NCBI GenBank assembly: GCA_964408435.1 | Contig: CAYOZL010000007.1 | Span: 1 to 61,871 of the forward strand | DNA from: CAYOZL01 sp964408435 | Lineage (GTDB): Bacteria > Bdellovibrionota_C > UBA2361 > SZUA-149 > CAYOZL01 | Direction: 5' to 3' | DNA length: 61,871 bases | Part shown: piece after piece, positions 1-7,311 of the stretch | Layout: each line of letters starts with the position of its first letter | Position numbering within the stretch: the stretch's first letter is position 1 | The notes under the pieces: generated by a model | Database searches by the model: none | What the model was told of the DNA's origin: nothing | The model's input: only the letters and a program-made list of their open reading frames with translations | Program-made: the position numbers and the translations under genes

Positions 1-43
1 ATTTAGCTTCTTCAATGTCTTTTGTATTTAAAAAAGTTTTCAT
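1..43 (-). CDS. N-terminus of an unidentified protein running off the left edge
   Basis: The complement of the first 43 bases reads ATG followed by an open frame encoding MKTFLNTKDIEEAK up to the window edge. There is no stop. The fragment is too short to assign a family. It would be divergent from the next gene, with about 180 bases of AT-rich DNA between them. The call rests only on the ATG, the open frame and the plausible N-terminal composition. Confidence 0.4.
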   Translation of the reverse strand, partial: MKTFLNTKDIEEAK

Positions 44-169
44 ACTAATTATTGTACCTATTACGCCAAAATATAATTAAAAGTTAAAATAAAGACCTTT
101 TGAAGTAAGATTGCGACTAATTTTGTGTTTTAAAGGGCAATTTTGTTAAACTATAGAACATTTTAATAT

Positions 170-979
170 GGGTAAGTGAGAATCGGTTTTTTTAAGTAAT
201 TGTTTTTTGAAAAGGAGGTTTTATTATGTCTACAAAAAAAGATAGTTCTAAGCCTCCGTTTGAGCGATTGCTTGAAGAGTTAGGATTAGAGGAAAAGTCT
301 GATTTTATTAAAGAGTATGAAGATGTGATTTATCATATGCTTTCTATTTGCTCAATGAAGTTAATGGTTACGATTTGTAAGTTGTCGCAAATCAAGTACT
401 ATAGAGAGTATGGGCGTTTATCTGGTCTTGATCCGTTATGCTTTAATCTTTGGACTATTGATGAAGAAATAGAGACTGGCATCGTTGGTCTCTCTATCGA
501 GAGCGATATTTTTGGGCCATTAAAATACTGTTTTGAGGATGAAGAACAATATTTTGACTTGCTTATTGAGAGATTCCATTCATTATCGACTATTAAGAAA
601 AAGAAGAAAAAGAAGAATGATAAGAGCGACGAAGAAGTGTTGATAAACCGAGTTAATTTTGGTTCGCTAATTAGTGAAATTTCTAAAGCACGAGAGGATA
701 ACAAAAATTTTTGGGAGGAAGCTAGAATCATTATATTGCGCAGAAAAGTTACTGAAAGATTCCACAAGGTTCGCCAATCAGGAGATGTTCGAATCAGGAA
801 CGTTCCTAGTATTGGTTCTAAGTATTGGGGAACTCCTAAAGAGGCTTCAGAGTTTGCAGCTTATCCAAAATTGATAGCGAAATCTTGCGCATTTACTCTA
901 GCGGAGTGGCTTATGATTTATCAACCCTTTATAAATATGACAAAAAAATAGTTTAAAAAAGGTTTTTGCTCGCTTACCC
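170..979. repeat. Imperfect inverted repeat flanking an orphan gene
   Basis: GGGTAAGTGAG at 170-180 is mirrored by CTCGCTTACCC at 969-979 (10 of 11 positions match). T-rich tracts lie inside both arms (about 186-193 on the left, A-run then GGTTTTT at 954-967 on the right). The pair encloses exactly one gene with its own ribosome binding site. This looks like short terminal repeats of a small cassette, but no target duplication is evident and the protein is not a recognisable transposase, so chance remains possible. Confidence 0.4.
226..951 (+). CDS. Orphan hypothetical protein, cytosolic, charged
   Basis: No family is recognised in this 241-residue protein. It has no signal peptide or clear membrane segment. 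A run of seven lysines followed by a charged patch sits at about residues 124-136 and separates two parts that look folded; the C-terminal part is rich in Arg and aromatic residues. The start is strongly supported by a near-perfect Shine-Dalgarno site (AAAGGAGGT, 211-219), which most genes here lack. It uses CGN arginine codons more than its AGA-preferring neighbours. It stands alone between a gene on the left edge and the convergent HMG-CoA lyase, inside an inverted repeat. Composition and setting suggest acquired DNA; the function is unknown. Confidence 0.75.
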   Translation: MSTKKDSSKPPFERLLEELGLEEKSDFIKEYEDVIYHMLSICSMKLMVTICKLSQIKYYREYGRLSGLDPLCFNLWTIDEEIETGIVGLSIESDIFGPLKYCFEDEEQYFDLLIERFHSLSTIKKKKKKKNDKSDEEVLINRVNFGSLISEISKAREDNKNFWEEARIIILRRKVTERFHKVRQSGDVRIRNVPSIGSKYWGTPKEASEFAAYPKLIAKSCAFTLAEWLMIYQPFINMTKK

Positions 980-1006
980 AAAATTCTAAATTATTAATCC
1001 CATAAT

Positions 1007-1924
1007 TTAGACGAAAGCTTCCTTTAGTTTGCCTGGTAGTTTTTTGCCAACAATTTTTTCAGCCAATTTCGCACACTCAACATATTTTTTAAGATTCAAG
1101 CTAGTAGATATTCCTAATTCTTCGCATAAAAATGCAACATCTTCAGTGGGAACATTCCCAGCAGCTCCTTTAGTAAATGGACATCCACCAAGACCCCCAA
1201 CAGAGCAATCAAATCTACTAACCCCACATCTTAGTCCTTCATACACATTCGCCATACCCGTGCCTCTAGTGTCATGTAAATGAAGCCCAATGCTTATCTC
1301 AGGCCATTTAATTTTACACTCGCTAACAAGTTTTTCTACAGATGTAGGATTTGCAAATCCTGTAGTATCGGCAAGTGTAATTTCAGGTAGTTTCGTACTT
1401 GTTTCTTTTATAGCTTCTTCAATAATTGAAATAACATTTTTAGCTTCAATCTTACCTTCTTCTTTTGACCCAAAAGCCATTGAAAGCATTATTCTTTCTA
1501 GCTCAACATTATTATTTTTAAACAAGGTTAACCAAGAGCTAATCTTTGAAATAGATTCTGAGATACTGGTGTTACTATTCTTTTGTAAAAAAGCATCACT
1601 TGCAGCCAAAGGTATTGCTCCTTCAACTTTTAATTTTTTACATTCAACCGCTCTAAGAAATCCTTTTTGGTTTAAATATAAAGCCCTATATCTTACACCT
1701 TCTTTTACTTTAATTTGTTCTGACACTTCTTTGGCATCTGCATGCTGAGGGACTTTGTCAGGTCTTACAAAAGATGTAGTTTCTATGCTTTTAATTCCAG
1801 TTTCTGATAGTGCATTAATAAGTTCTACTTTTTCTTTTGTTGAGTGTACTTTTGATAAGAATTGAAAACCTTCTCTTGGTCCTTCTTCTCTAAGTAGCAC
1901 AGATTTTGGAAAATCTTTTGTCAT
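1007..1924 (-). CDS. mvaB: Hydroxymethylglutaryl-CoA lyase
   Basis: This enzyme cleaves HMG-CoA to acetoacetate and acetyl-CoA, the last step of leucine breakdown. The 305-residue protein is the usual length and is a DRE-TIM metallolyase. The N-terminal active-site segment is GPREGFQ (residues 15-21), with the catalytic Arg at 17. ETTSFV, the HLHDTRGTG metal-binding histidines and the catalytic-loop cysteine in GGLGGCPF, followed by GNVPTED, are all present. One feature departs from the usual HMG-CoA lyase: the metal-ligand Asp after the Arg is Glu (E18), as in some homocitrate synthases. It lies 8 bases after acetoacetyl-CoA synthetase on the same strand, so its acetoacetate product is the next enzyme's substrate. 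Confidence 0.92.
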   Translation of the reverse strand: MTKDFPKSVLLREEGPREGFQFLSKVHSTKEKVELINALSETGIKSIETTSFVRPDKVPQHADAKEVSEQIKVKEGVRYRALYLNQKGFLRAVECKKLKVEGAIPLAASDAFLQKNSNTSISESISKISSWLTLFKNNNVELERIMLSMAFGSKEEGKIEAKNVISIIEEAIKETSTKLPEITLADTTGFANPTSVEKLVSECKIKWPEISIGLHLHDTRGTGMANVYEGLRCGVSRFDCSVGGLGGCPFTKGAAGNVPTEDVAFLCEELGISTSLNLKKYVECAKLAEKIVGKKLPGKLKEAFV

Positions 1925-1932
1925 ACTAATCT

Positions 1933-3891
1933 CTACTCTTTGCTAAGTTCTGTTAAGTTTCGGAATAAATCTAATGCTTCTGGGTTAGACATTGCAGATG
2001 AATTCCTCACTTCTTCTCCGTGAATTATCTTTTTTACTGCAAGTTCAACAATTTTTCCACTAATAGTTTTTGGCAATTCTTCAACAGAGATTATCTTTGC
2101 TGGGACATGTCGAATGCTACAGTTAGATTTTATTTCGTTGCGAATCTTTTCTTTTAGTTCTTTAGTAAGTTCTAAATTAGGTTTTAAAACTGTAAAAAGA
2201 ATAATCCTTTGATCTCCTTCCCAGTTTTGACCAATTGCTAGGCACTCAAGTACTTCTTCAAATTTTTCAACTTGTCTGTATATTTCAGCTGTTCCAATTC
2301 TAACTCCCCCAGGGTTTAAAGTTGCATCTGAACGTCCATAGATAATTAACCCATTATTTTTTGTTAGTTTTACCCAGTCTCCATGTCTCCAAACATTTGG
2401 ATAATGTTTAAAGTAGGAATTAGTGTATCTTTCGTTTTCTTTATCGTTCCAAAAGTAAATTGGCATGTTTGGAAATGGCGCAGTGCATACTAATTCACCT
2501 TTTTCTTCTTTAATGCTTTCAGCTGAGTCATTATAGACTTCAACTTTTAAGCCCAGGCTTAAAGATTGAAGCTCTCCTTCATAAACTGGTAAAGTAGGGT
2601 TCCCTAAAGCAAAACACCCTATTATATCCGTTCCGCCACTGATGGAAGCTAAGCATAAGTCTTTTTTTATTTCCCTATAAACATATTCATAGTTCTCAGG
2701 CATTAATGGAGAACCTGTAGAAGTTATCATTTTTAAGGAACTTAAATCGTGAGTATCTTTTGGTTTAGCACCTGTATTTTCTAAGGCACTAATGTATTTA
2801 GCTGAAGTTCCAAATACAGTCATTTTCTCAGACTCTGCTAAATCAAAAAGAATGTTTTTATCTGGATAAAAAGGAGAGCCATCATAAAGTAGGAAAGTAG
2901 AACCGAGGGCAAGGGAGCTTGTGTATAGATTCCACATCATCCAACCACAGGTAGTGTATTGAAAAACTCGATCTTCTTTTTTGAAATCTAAGTGCAGACC
3001 TAGTTCTTTTAAATGTTCAAGTAAAGTGCCACCAGCTCCGTGTACAATGCATTTTGGTTTTCCAGTAGTGCCCGAAGAGTACATTATAAATAATGGATGA
3101 TTGAAAGGAAGTTGCTCAAAAATTATTTCATTAGAATCTGTTTCTAGTGCTTCTTCAAAAGAAATAGTTTTATTTGAGTTTATCTTTAGTTCTGAGTCTA
3201 AACCTAAAAAAGAAACAGAAATGGTTTTTTCTAAAGAATTAAGTTTAGTGATAATAGAGTTAACTTTGTCTCTACAATCTATTTCTTTTCCTTTGTAGGT
3301 ATAGCCGTCACAAACAATAAGAACTTTCGGTTCAATTTGTAAAAATCGTTCAAGAACTCCTTCAATTCCAAAATCAGGAGAACATGAAGACCAAACAGCT
3401 CCAATACTACTAGTAGCAAGCATTGCAATAATTGCTTCAGGAATATTTGGTAAAAAAGCGGCTACTCTGTCTCCTTTTTTAATTCCAATAGATCTTAAAT
3501 AGTTTGAGAAAGAAGAAGCTTTTATATAAAGCTCTTTTCCACTAATGCTTTGCCTTTCTTTTTTCTCATTCCAAAAAACTAGAGCTTCTTGCTCATCTTT
3601 ATATCTAAGTAGATTCTCAGCAAAGTTTAGAGTAGCATCAGGGAACCATATAGCTCCTGGCATTTTATTTTTATTTATTAAGATTCTATCTGAGCCAGTA
3701 TCTCCTTTTACATTAAAAAAATTCCAAATCTCTTTCCAGAATAATTCAGGATATTCAATCGACCAGTTATGTAGGTCTTGATAGCTTTCTATGGTTTTTA
3801 GGTGATGTTCTTTTATTCTGCTAGAAAAATTAGTGATATTAGCTTGTTCTATCTGCTCTGCTGAGGGGGTCCAAATAGGTTTTATGTTCAT
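1933..3891 (-). CDS. Acetoacetyl-CoA synthetase (acetoacetate-CoA ligase)
   Basis: An ATP-dependent, AMP-forming ligase that activates acetoacetate to acetoacetyl-CoA. At 652 residues it has the family's full length. The AMP-binding P-loop YSSGTTGKPK is near residue 273. The acetoacetate-type segment WNLYTSSLALGS...YDGSPF follows. The C-terminal subdomain ends with KTISGK, whose Lys (about 613) is the catalytic lysine that acyl-CoA synthetases acetylate for control. An acetyl-CoA synthetase would be the main alternative, but the N-terminal region and DGSPFYP fit acetoacetate ligases better. It is upstream of HMG-CoA lyase in a two-gene operon for leucine or ketone-body carbon. Confidence 0.93.
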   Translation of the reverse strand: MNIKPIWTPSAEQIEQANITNFSSRIKEHHLKTIESYQDLHNWSIEYPELFWKEIWNFFNVKGDTGSDRILINKNKMPGAIWFPDATLNFAENLLRYKDEQEALVFWNEKKERQSISGKELYIKASSFSNYLRSIGIKKGDRVAAFLPNIPEAIIAMLATSSIGAVWSSCSPDFGIEGVLERFLQIEPKVLIVCDGYTYKGKEIDCRDKVNSIITKLNSLEKTISVSFLGLDSELKINSNKTISFEEALETDSNEIIFEQLPFNHPLFIMYSSGTTGKPKCIVHGAGGTLLEHLKELGLHLDFKKEDRVFQYTTCGWMMWNLYTSSLALGSTFLLYDGSPFYPDKNILFDLAESEKMTVFGTSAKYISALENTGAKPKDTHDLSSLKMITSTGSPLMPENYEYVYREIKKDLCLASISGGTDIIGCFALGNPTLPVYEGELQSLSLGLKVEVYNDSAESIKEEKGELVCTAPFPNMPIYFWNDKENERYTNSYFKHYPNVWRHGDWVKLTKNNGLIIYGRSDATLNPGGVRIGTAEIYRQVEKFEEVLECLAIGQNWEGDQRIILFTVLKPNLELTKELKEKIRNEIKSNCSIRHVPAKIISVEELPKTISGKIVELAVKKIIHGEEVRNSSAMSNPEALDLFRNLTELSKE

Positions 3892-3953
3892 AACTTAGGT
3901 TAGCATAAGTTCTTTAGTCGTTAAATGTATTAAGTGTGAGTAGATGTTTTACT

Positions 3954-5090
3954 TTACGACATTGTTATCTCATAAGTTATGCCATTTTTTGCTCTACCCT
4001 CAACTCCTCTTTGAGAGCTAAAGTATAGTTTTGTTTTATCTGGAGAAAAAGCTAAGCCAGAAATTTCTGATAAATCTTGATTAATTATTTGTAATAAAGG
4101 AGTTAGTTGATTTTCTTGATTTAAAATTACAATTTGCATATCTCCACCATCTTCAGCGATTAGTAGATTTTGATTTTCGCTAATTATCATATTATCAACA
4201 CCTCGAAGGATGGGTGTTGGATGAGTATTTATATCGTATTTAATGCTTAATTCGTTTGCAGATGTGTCATAGCACCAAATCTTATTATCTATTTTGGTAT
4301 TAAATATTATATTTTCATTGCTATATACAATTCCTTCAGACCCACTAAATCTTATACTTTCATTTACTTGGTATCGTGTGGGTGTAGTTGAAGCACTTGG
4401 GTCTGGAATTCTCTGCCAGTTAATAAAATTATTACTTGGTGCTTGAGTCATAACTTCTAAGCTACCAGAGTTTAAGTCTTGGTTTTTAAATCTAAATCTA
4501 TAAAGACAACTATCAGGTTTATCTTCGGTCATATACACAATATTATTGCTTGTATCAAAAGCTACTGCTTCGTGAGCAAAAACTCCCAAACTTTCTCTTC
4601 TTACGGGTGCTCTTAATCCAAAAGGGTCGCATTCCCAAACAATATCTGTGTCGACTTCTTCACAGGAAAGCCATGTATTCCAAGGTGAAACTCCACCTGC
4701 GCAGTTGTTATTAGAGTTTGTTAAAATAGAGTATGAATCAATTATATTGCCATTACTATCAAATCTAATTGCTCCAACTCCTCCATTATTTACAACTTCA
4801 CTATTAGAAACATAAATCCAACCATTATCTTCAGTTCTAAAGGTTGCACCTCCATCTGGGGAGCTGTGCCAAATATATGAACTGTTACTTGAAGTTCTTT
4901 GTCCTGAGCGTGCGACTATTCTAGATTCAAATCCATCAGGTAGCATTATTCCGTTTTGATCTGGAAGAAGAAGATTACCTACACCTTCGATATTTATGTT
5001 GCTATTAGATCCAGAATCTCCACATCTTAGGAGTGATAGTGCTAGTAAGGTGTAAGTTGAGTTTTTAATGAAGTTTCTTCTTGTGATCAT
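3954..5090 (-). CDS. PhoX-like (DUF839) Tat-exported protein
   Basis: This 378-residue protein starts with a twin-arginine signal (TRRNFIK at 3-9, hydrophobic stretch 13-21), then Cys23. The Cys could be a lipidation site, but the residue before it is Arg, which is a poor lipobox. The body has beta-propeller marks of PhoX/DUF839 phosphatases: NTWLSCEE, VFAHEAVAFD and YMTEDKPDSCLYRF, with acidic residues expected to hold Ca/Fe. It is shorter than classical PhoX alkaline phosphatases (usually well above 450 residues), so it is a minimal member and its phosphatase activity is inferred. It lies 62 bases upstream of acetoacetyl-CoA synthetase on the same strand and may be separately transcribed. 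Confidence 0.8.
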   Translation of the reverse strand: MITRRNFIKNSTYTLLALSLLRCGDSGSNSNINIEGVGNLLLPDQNGIMLPDGFESRIVARSGQRTSSNSSYIWHSSPDGGATFRTEDNGWIYVSNSEVVNNGGVGAIRFDSNGNIIDSYSILTNSNNNCAGGVSPWNTWLSCEEVDTDIVWECDPFGLRAPVRRESLGVFAHEAVAFDTSNNIVYMTEDKPDSCLYRFRFKNQDLNSGSLEVMTQAPSNNFINWQRIPDPSASTTPTRYQVNESIRFSGSEGIVYSNENIIFNTKIDNKIWCYDTSANELSIKYDINTHPTPILRGVDNMIISENQNLLIAEDGGDMQIVILNQENQLTPLLQIINQDLSEISGLAFSPDKTKLYFSSQRGVEGRAKNGITYEITMS

Positions 5091-5372
5091 ACCTATTAAT
5101 TTAGCTTTATTCTCTGTGTTATTAAAGAAAAATAAAAGTAGAAAACACTAAAGCGAGCTATTAAGAAAATAAGCTGATCTACATTATAAATTTGACTACT
5201 TTGCTGATAATTCATAACCTAGATTTTTCTATACATGAGCAGAAGTATTTTTTTCTCCAAAAAGGTTTCTATAGCATAATTTGCTGGAGAAACGTTTTGG
5301 AGGAAGCTAACTCTAATTTACGGTTTCGCGCATTTACTTAATTGCGCACAATTTTTTATAGCGGAGCTAATC
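5091..5372. other. AT-rich intergenic region between divergent exported-protein genes
   Basis: This 282-base gap separates the divergent PhoX-like gene and the following orphan gene. It holds no ORF of note. Two dyads are visible: TTTCTCCA near 5250 with TGGAGAAA near 5285, and GCGCA with TGCGC around 5327-5346, just upstream of the orphan gene start. Either could be an operator or leader hairpin. No motif of a known regulator was recognised. Confidence 0.35.
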
Positions 5373-6086
5373 ATGCTTAGAAGAACCTTGCTAAAGTCTC
5401 TTGTAACAATCCCTTTTATTCTAGGAGCACTCAAATCTTCTAAGAAGGAGAAGCTTGCAGGAGATCCTGGGTTTGTTGAAGGAATAAAAAACAGATTCTC
5501 TTCTCCTGTCTTTCACATCGATCAGATCCTTGCTGGAAACTGTACGTTGATTGTAGAAAGTGAAGATCCTAGCGTCCTAACCTCTTTTGTTAAAAGCTAC
5601 GATGGAGAATGGGGTGATGATTCGCTTTTTGACATTTTTTGGTCTCATGCCAAACATGAAACAGCCGGCAGAGCACATGAAAAAACTCTTGGCCCTCACA
5701 TGGAAGATATCCTTGGAGGAAATAGAAGAAACTATTTTGCAAAGATTTTCGGTTCAGGACCAAGAAGATGTTGGTTGTCACTGCCCGGAGAAGTTTATGA
5801 TGTTGGTAAAAAACCTTGTGAAGAGTATCAAATTACAAAAGGTCCGGTAGTAGGTCTAGGCTTTGACCCTGAGGCTTCTTTGTTCTTTCTTTCTCTTTAT
5901 TTCTTTGAAGGTGCAAGTGGATTTAAAAAAAATGCGAAAGACGACGTGCGAGAATTTGTTAGGAAAACAAAAAAACGCTTTGGCAGAAATTGCATTTTGA
6001 GATTCAGTCAATATTGCTCAGTGGAAGAATCAAATCGCGTTTCGCCTTCACTAAGACTTTCAGAGTTCGCTAAGCAATTGCGATAA
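5373..6086 (+). CDS. Orphan exported protein with Tat-like signal
   Basis: I do not recognise a family in this 237-residue protein. It begins LRRTLLKSLV followed by a hydrophobic segment, which resembles a twin-arginine export signal, then a mature part with several aromatic and basic patches and a few cysteines (CTL, RRCW, KPCEEY, RNCIL, QYCS). GGAG about 10 bases before the ATG supports the start. Codon choice (more GGA, CGC and TGC) and a less AT-rich sequence set it apart from the neighbouring genes. It lies between divergent phoX-like DNA and a tRNA cluster, a typical site for acquired genes. Function unknown. Confidence 0.7.
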   Translation: MLRRTLLKSLVTIPFILGALKSSKKEKLAGDPGFVEGIKNRFSSPVFHIDQILAGNCTLIVESEDPSVLTSFVKSYDGEWGDDSLFDIFWSHAKHETAGRAHEKTLGPHMEDILGGNRRNYFAKIFGSGPRRCWLSLPGEVYDVGKKPCEEYQITKGPVVGLGFDPEASLFFLSLYFFEGASGFKKNAKDDVREFVRKTKKRFGRNCILRFSQYCSVEESNRVSPSLRLSEFAKQLR

Positions 6087-6112
6087 CTTTGCATTTAATA
6101 CGGTTCAATAAG

Positions 6113-6142
6113 GCGTTGTGATTCGCGTAGCAGTTGCAACGC
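6113..6142 (+). terminator. Weak terminator-like hairpin after the orphan exported-protein gene
   Basis: GCGTTG at 6113-6118 pairs with CAACGC at 6137-6142 across an 18-base loop and is followed by TTCTTT. It sits 26 bases after the stop codon. The stem is short and the loop long, so this is a weak call. Confidence 0.3.
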
Positions 6143-6208
6143 TTCTTTAGAGTTAGTCCTCAAAAACTTAATATTGAGAACATTATCTTTTAAGGAAGTA
6201 AAAAGAAA

Positions 6209-6331
6209 TGCCGAGGGCGAGACTCGAACTCGCATGACCGTGAAGTCTCAGGATTTTAAGTCCTGTCAGAAACGCAGAAAAAGCTTTGCTTTTTCTTTTT
6301 AGCGTTTCTACTACCAATTCCACCACGTAGC
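6209..6331 (-). pseudogene. Degenerate tRNA-Leu(UAA) carrying a 44-base hairpin insert
   Basis: The 3' two thirds (6209-6266) match the intact tRNA-Leu at 6411-6494 almost base for base, including anticodon arm, variable arm and T arm. At 6267-6310 the bases that form the 3' side of the D-stem are replaced by a long hairpin. The 5' portion (6311-6331) matches again. The acceptor strands (GCTACGT against CCTCGGC) no longer pair properly. Loss of the D-stem and acceptor makes a functional tRNA unlikely. Confidence 0.75.
6267..6310 (-). repeat. Hairpin insert in tRNA-Leu pseudogene, copy 1
   Basis: The outer stem is AGAAACGC with GCGTTTCT and the inner stem AGAAAAAGC with GCTTTTTCT around a 3-base loop. 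A bulge (TTTTTA on the plus strand) lies between them on one side. The insert replaces four bases of the intact tRNA instead of simply interrupting it. A second copy with a compensatory base pair is at 6573-6615. Confidence 0.75.
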
Positions 6332-6371
6332 ATTTACTAGGTGTATATTAAAAAATGAAATATTTTTTATT

Positions 6372-6393
6372 GTTACTTTTTTGAAAAAGTAAC
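6372..6393. repeat. Perfect 10-bp palindromic hairpin downstream of tRNA-Leu
   Basis: GTTACTTTTT and AAAAAGTAAC form a perfect 10-base-pair stem with a 2-base spacer, 18 bases beyond the 3' end of the intact tRNA. It is not followed by a clean T-run in the direction of tRNA transcription, so it may be a processing or weak termination signal. Confidence 0.45.
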
Positions 6394-6410
6394 CAAAGAT
6401 AAAAAAGAAA

Positions 6411-6494
6411 TGCCCAGGGCGAGACTCGAACTCGCACGACCGTGAAGTCTCAGGATTTTAAGTCCTGTGTGTCTACCAATTCCACCACCCGGGC
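6411..6494 (-). tRNA. tRNA-Leu (anticodon UAA)
   Basis: A complete class II tRNA read on the minus strand. Acceptor GCCCGGG pairs with CCTGGGC (one G-U) and the discriminator is A. The D-stem is GTG/CAC, the anticodon stem CAGGA/TCCTG with loop CTTAAAA giving anticodon TAA. A long variable arm and the T arm with GTTCGAGTC follow. CCA is not encoded, so it must be added after transcription. It decodes UUA, the most used leucine codon in AT-rich genes. Damaged copies lie on both sides. Confidence 0.95.
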
Positions 6495-6560
6495 ATATAG
6501 ATGATTGTGTATATTTCAAAAACCTATGTGTGTCCACAATCTTAACACACAGTGTAGTGT

Positions 6561-6635
6561 TTTTAGTCCTGTCAGAAATGCTGAAAAAGCTTTGCTTTTT
6601 CTTTTCGCATTTCTACTACCAATTCCCCCACCCTC
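6561..6635 (-). pseudogene. 5' fragment of tRNA-Leu with hairpin insert
   Basis: Bases 6616-6635 resemble the 5' acceptor/D region of the intact tRNA-Leu, and 6561-6572 resemble the start of the anticodon stem. A 43-base hairpin lies between them at the same position as in the other damaged copy. Similarity to the tRNA ends after the anticodon stem, so the variable and T arms are missing. This is a tRNA remnant. Confidence 0.65.
6573..6615 (-). repeat. Hairpin insert in tRNA-Leu remnant, copy 2
   Basis: The outer stem is AGAAATGC with GCATTTCT and the inner stem GAAAAAGC with GCTTTTTC. Against copy 1, one outer pair has changed from C-G to T-A on both sides, so pairing is kept while the sequence drifts. 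This points to selection on the fold or to copying from a family of such hairpins. Confidence 0.7.
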
Positions 6636-6704
6636 AAATTAATTAGGGTTAAGAATATGATTTTTGAAAGCTATAGCATTTGCTATTGCTATGTCAAAAG
6701 ATAG

Positions 6705-7235
6705 TTATTTTGTTACGTTTAGAGGTGGGAGATCTAGCTTGGTGTTGGCTTTTTTTCTGTATTTAGCAGGGATTTTGTCTTCTTCGTTAACAAAGTGGGT
6801 TATTCCATTGTTATCTGTGTATTTAATAATTTTCTCTGATTTGTCTTTTCTAATTGTGGTTCCGTTATTAGTGTTGGTTTTTAAAGGTTTCTTTATGAAA
6901 TTAGTAATTAATTTGTAGCTCTTAAAGCTATTGATATTAAAGAGATTTAAGCTATGTGTGAAATATAATGAGCCAAAGATAAAAACTAAGGTAAATAATA
7001 TCTTGGGGATTGGGTTCTTATTTGCCCATGTTTTAACTCTTAAGCCATCTTCATCTTTAAATCTGCCAAATATAATTCTTATTAAGTCTAAAATCATCCA
7101 TATTCCAGCACCACCTAAGCTTAAAAGCATTAAAAAGCCTGAAATATACCTTCCAACGTAGAATCTATGAGCTCCTAAAGGGCCTAAGAACAGGCAGAGC
7201 CATAATGCAGTAAGTCTTTTTTTCTTAGATCTCAT
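6705..7235 (-). CDS. TM2-domain membrane protein with C-terminal DUF4124-like segment
   Basis: The N-terminal 60 residues form a TM2 domain: a basic start, GPLGAHRFYVGRY between two hydrophobic helices, and a following GGAGIWMILDLIRI helix. A third hydrophobic segment (about 78-95) follows. The C-terminal part (about 130-165) contains KYTDNNGITHFVNEEDKIP, like the DUF4124 module of envelope proteins. TM2 proteins are small inner-membrane proteins of unclear biochemical role. The gene is divergent from the J-domain/ankyrin gene, with 76 bases between starts including the AT palindrome GATTTAAATC (7298-7307). Confidence 0.75.
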   Translation of the reverse strand: MRSKKKRLTALWLCLFLGPLGAHRFYVGRYISGFLMLLSLGGAGIWMILDLIRIIFGRFKDEDGLRVKTWANKNPIPKILFTLVFIFGSLYFTHSLNLFNINSFKSYKLITNFIKKPLKTNTNNGTTIRKDKSEKIIKYTDNNGITHFVNEEDKIPAKYRKKANTKLDLPPLNVTK

Positions 7236-7311
7236 AAGTAAGAGTAATTTTAATAAAAATGCTTAAAAATAGATTAAAGAAATAACTTTTATTTGTCGAT
7301 TTAAATCTATT

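Noticed and set aside
399..767. Minus-strand frame with a long Phe run
   Set aside because: It is the antisense of the Lys-rich stretch of the orphan gene at 226-951; composition is an artefact.
1290..1748. Plus-strand frame of 152 codons
   Set aside because: Antisense to HMG-CoA lyase, whose motifs are complete.
6209..6331. Second functional tRNA-Leu or an intron-containing tRNA
   Set aside because: Acceptor strands do not pair, D-stem bases are replaced and excision would not restore them.
7298..7307. Palindrome GATTTAAATC between divergent genes as an operator
   Set aside because: A 10-base AT palindrome is expected by chance in such AT-rich DNA and has no other support.
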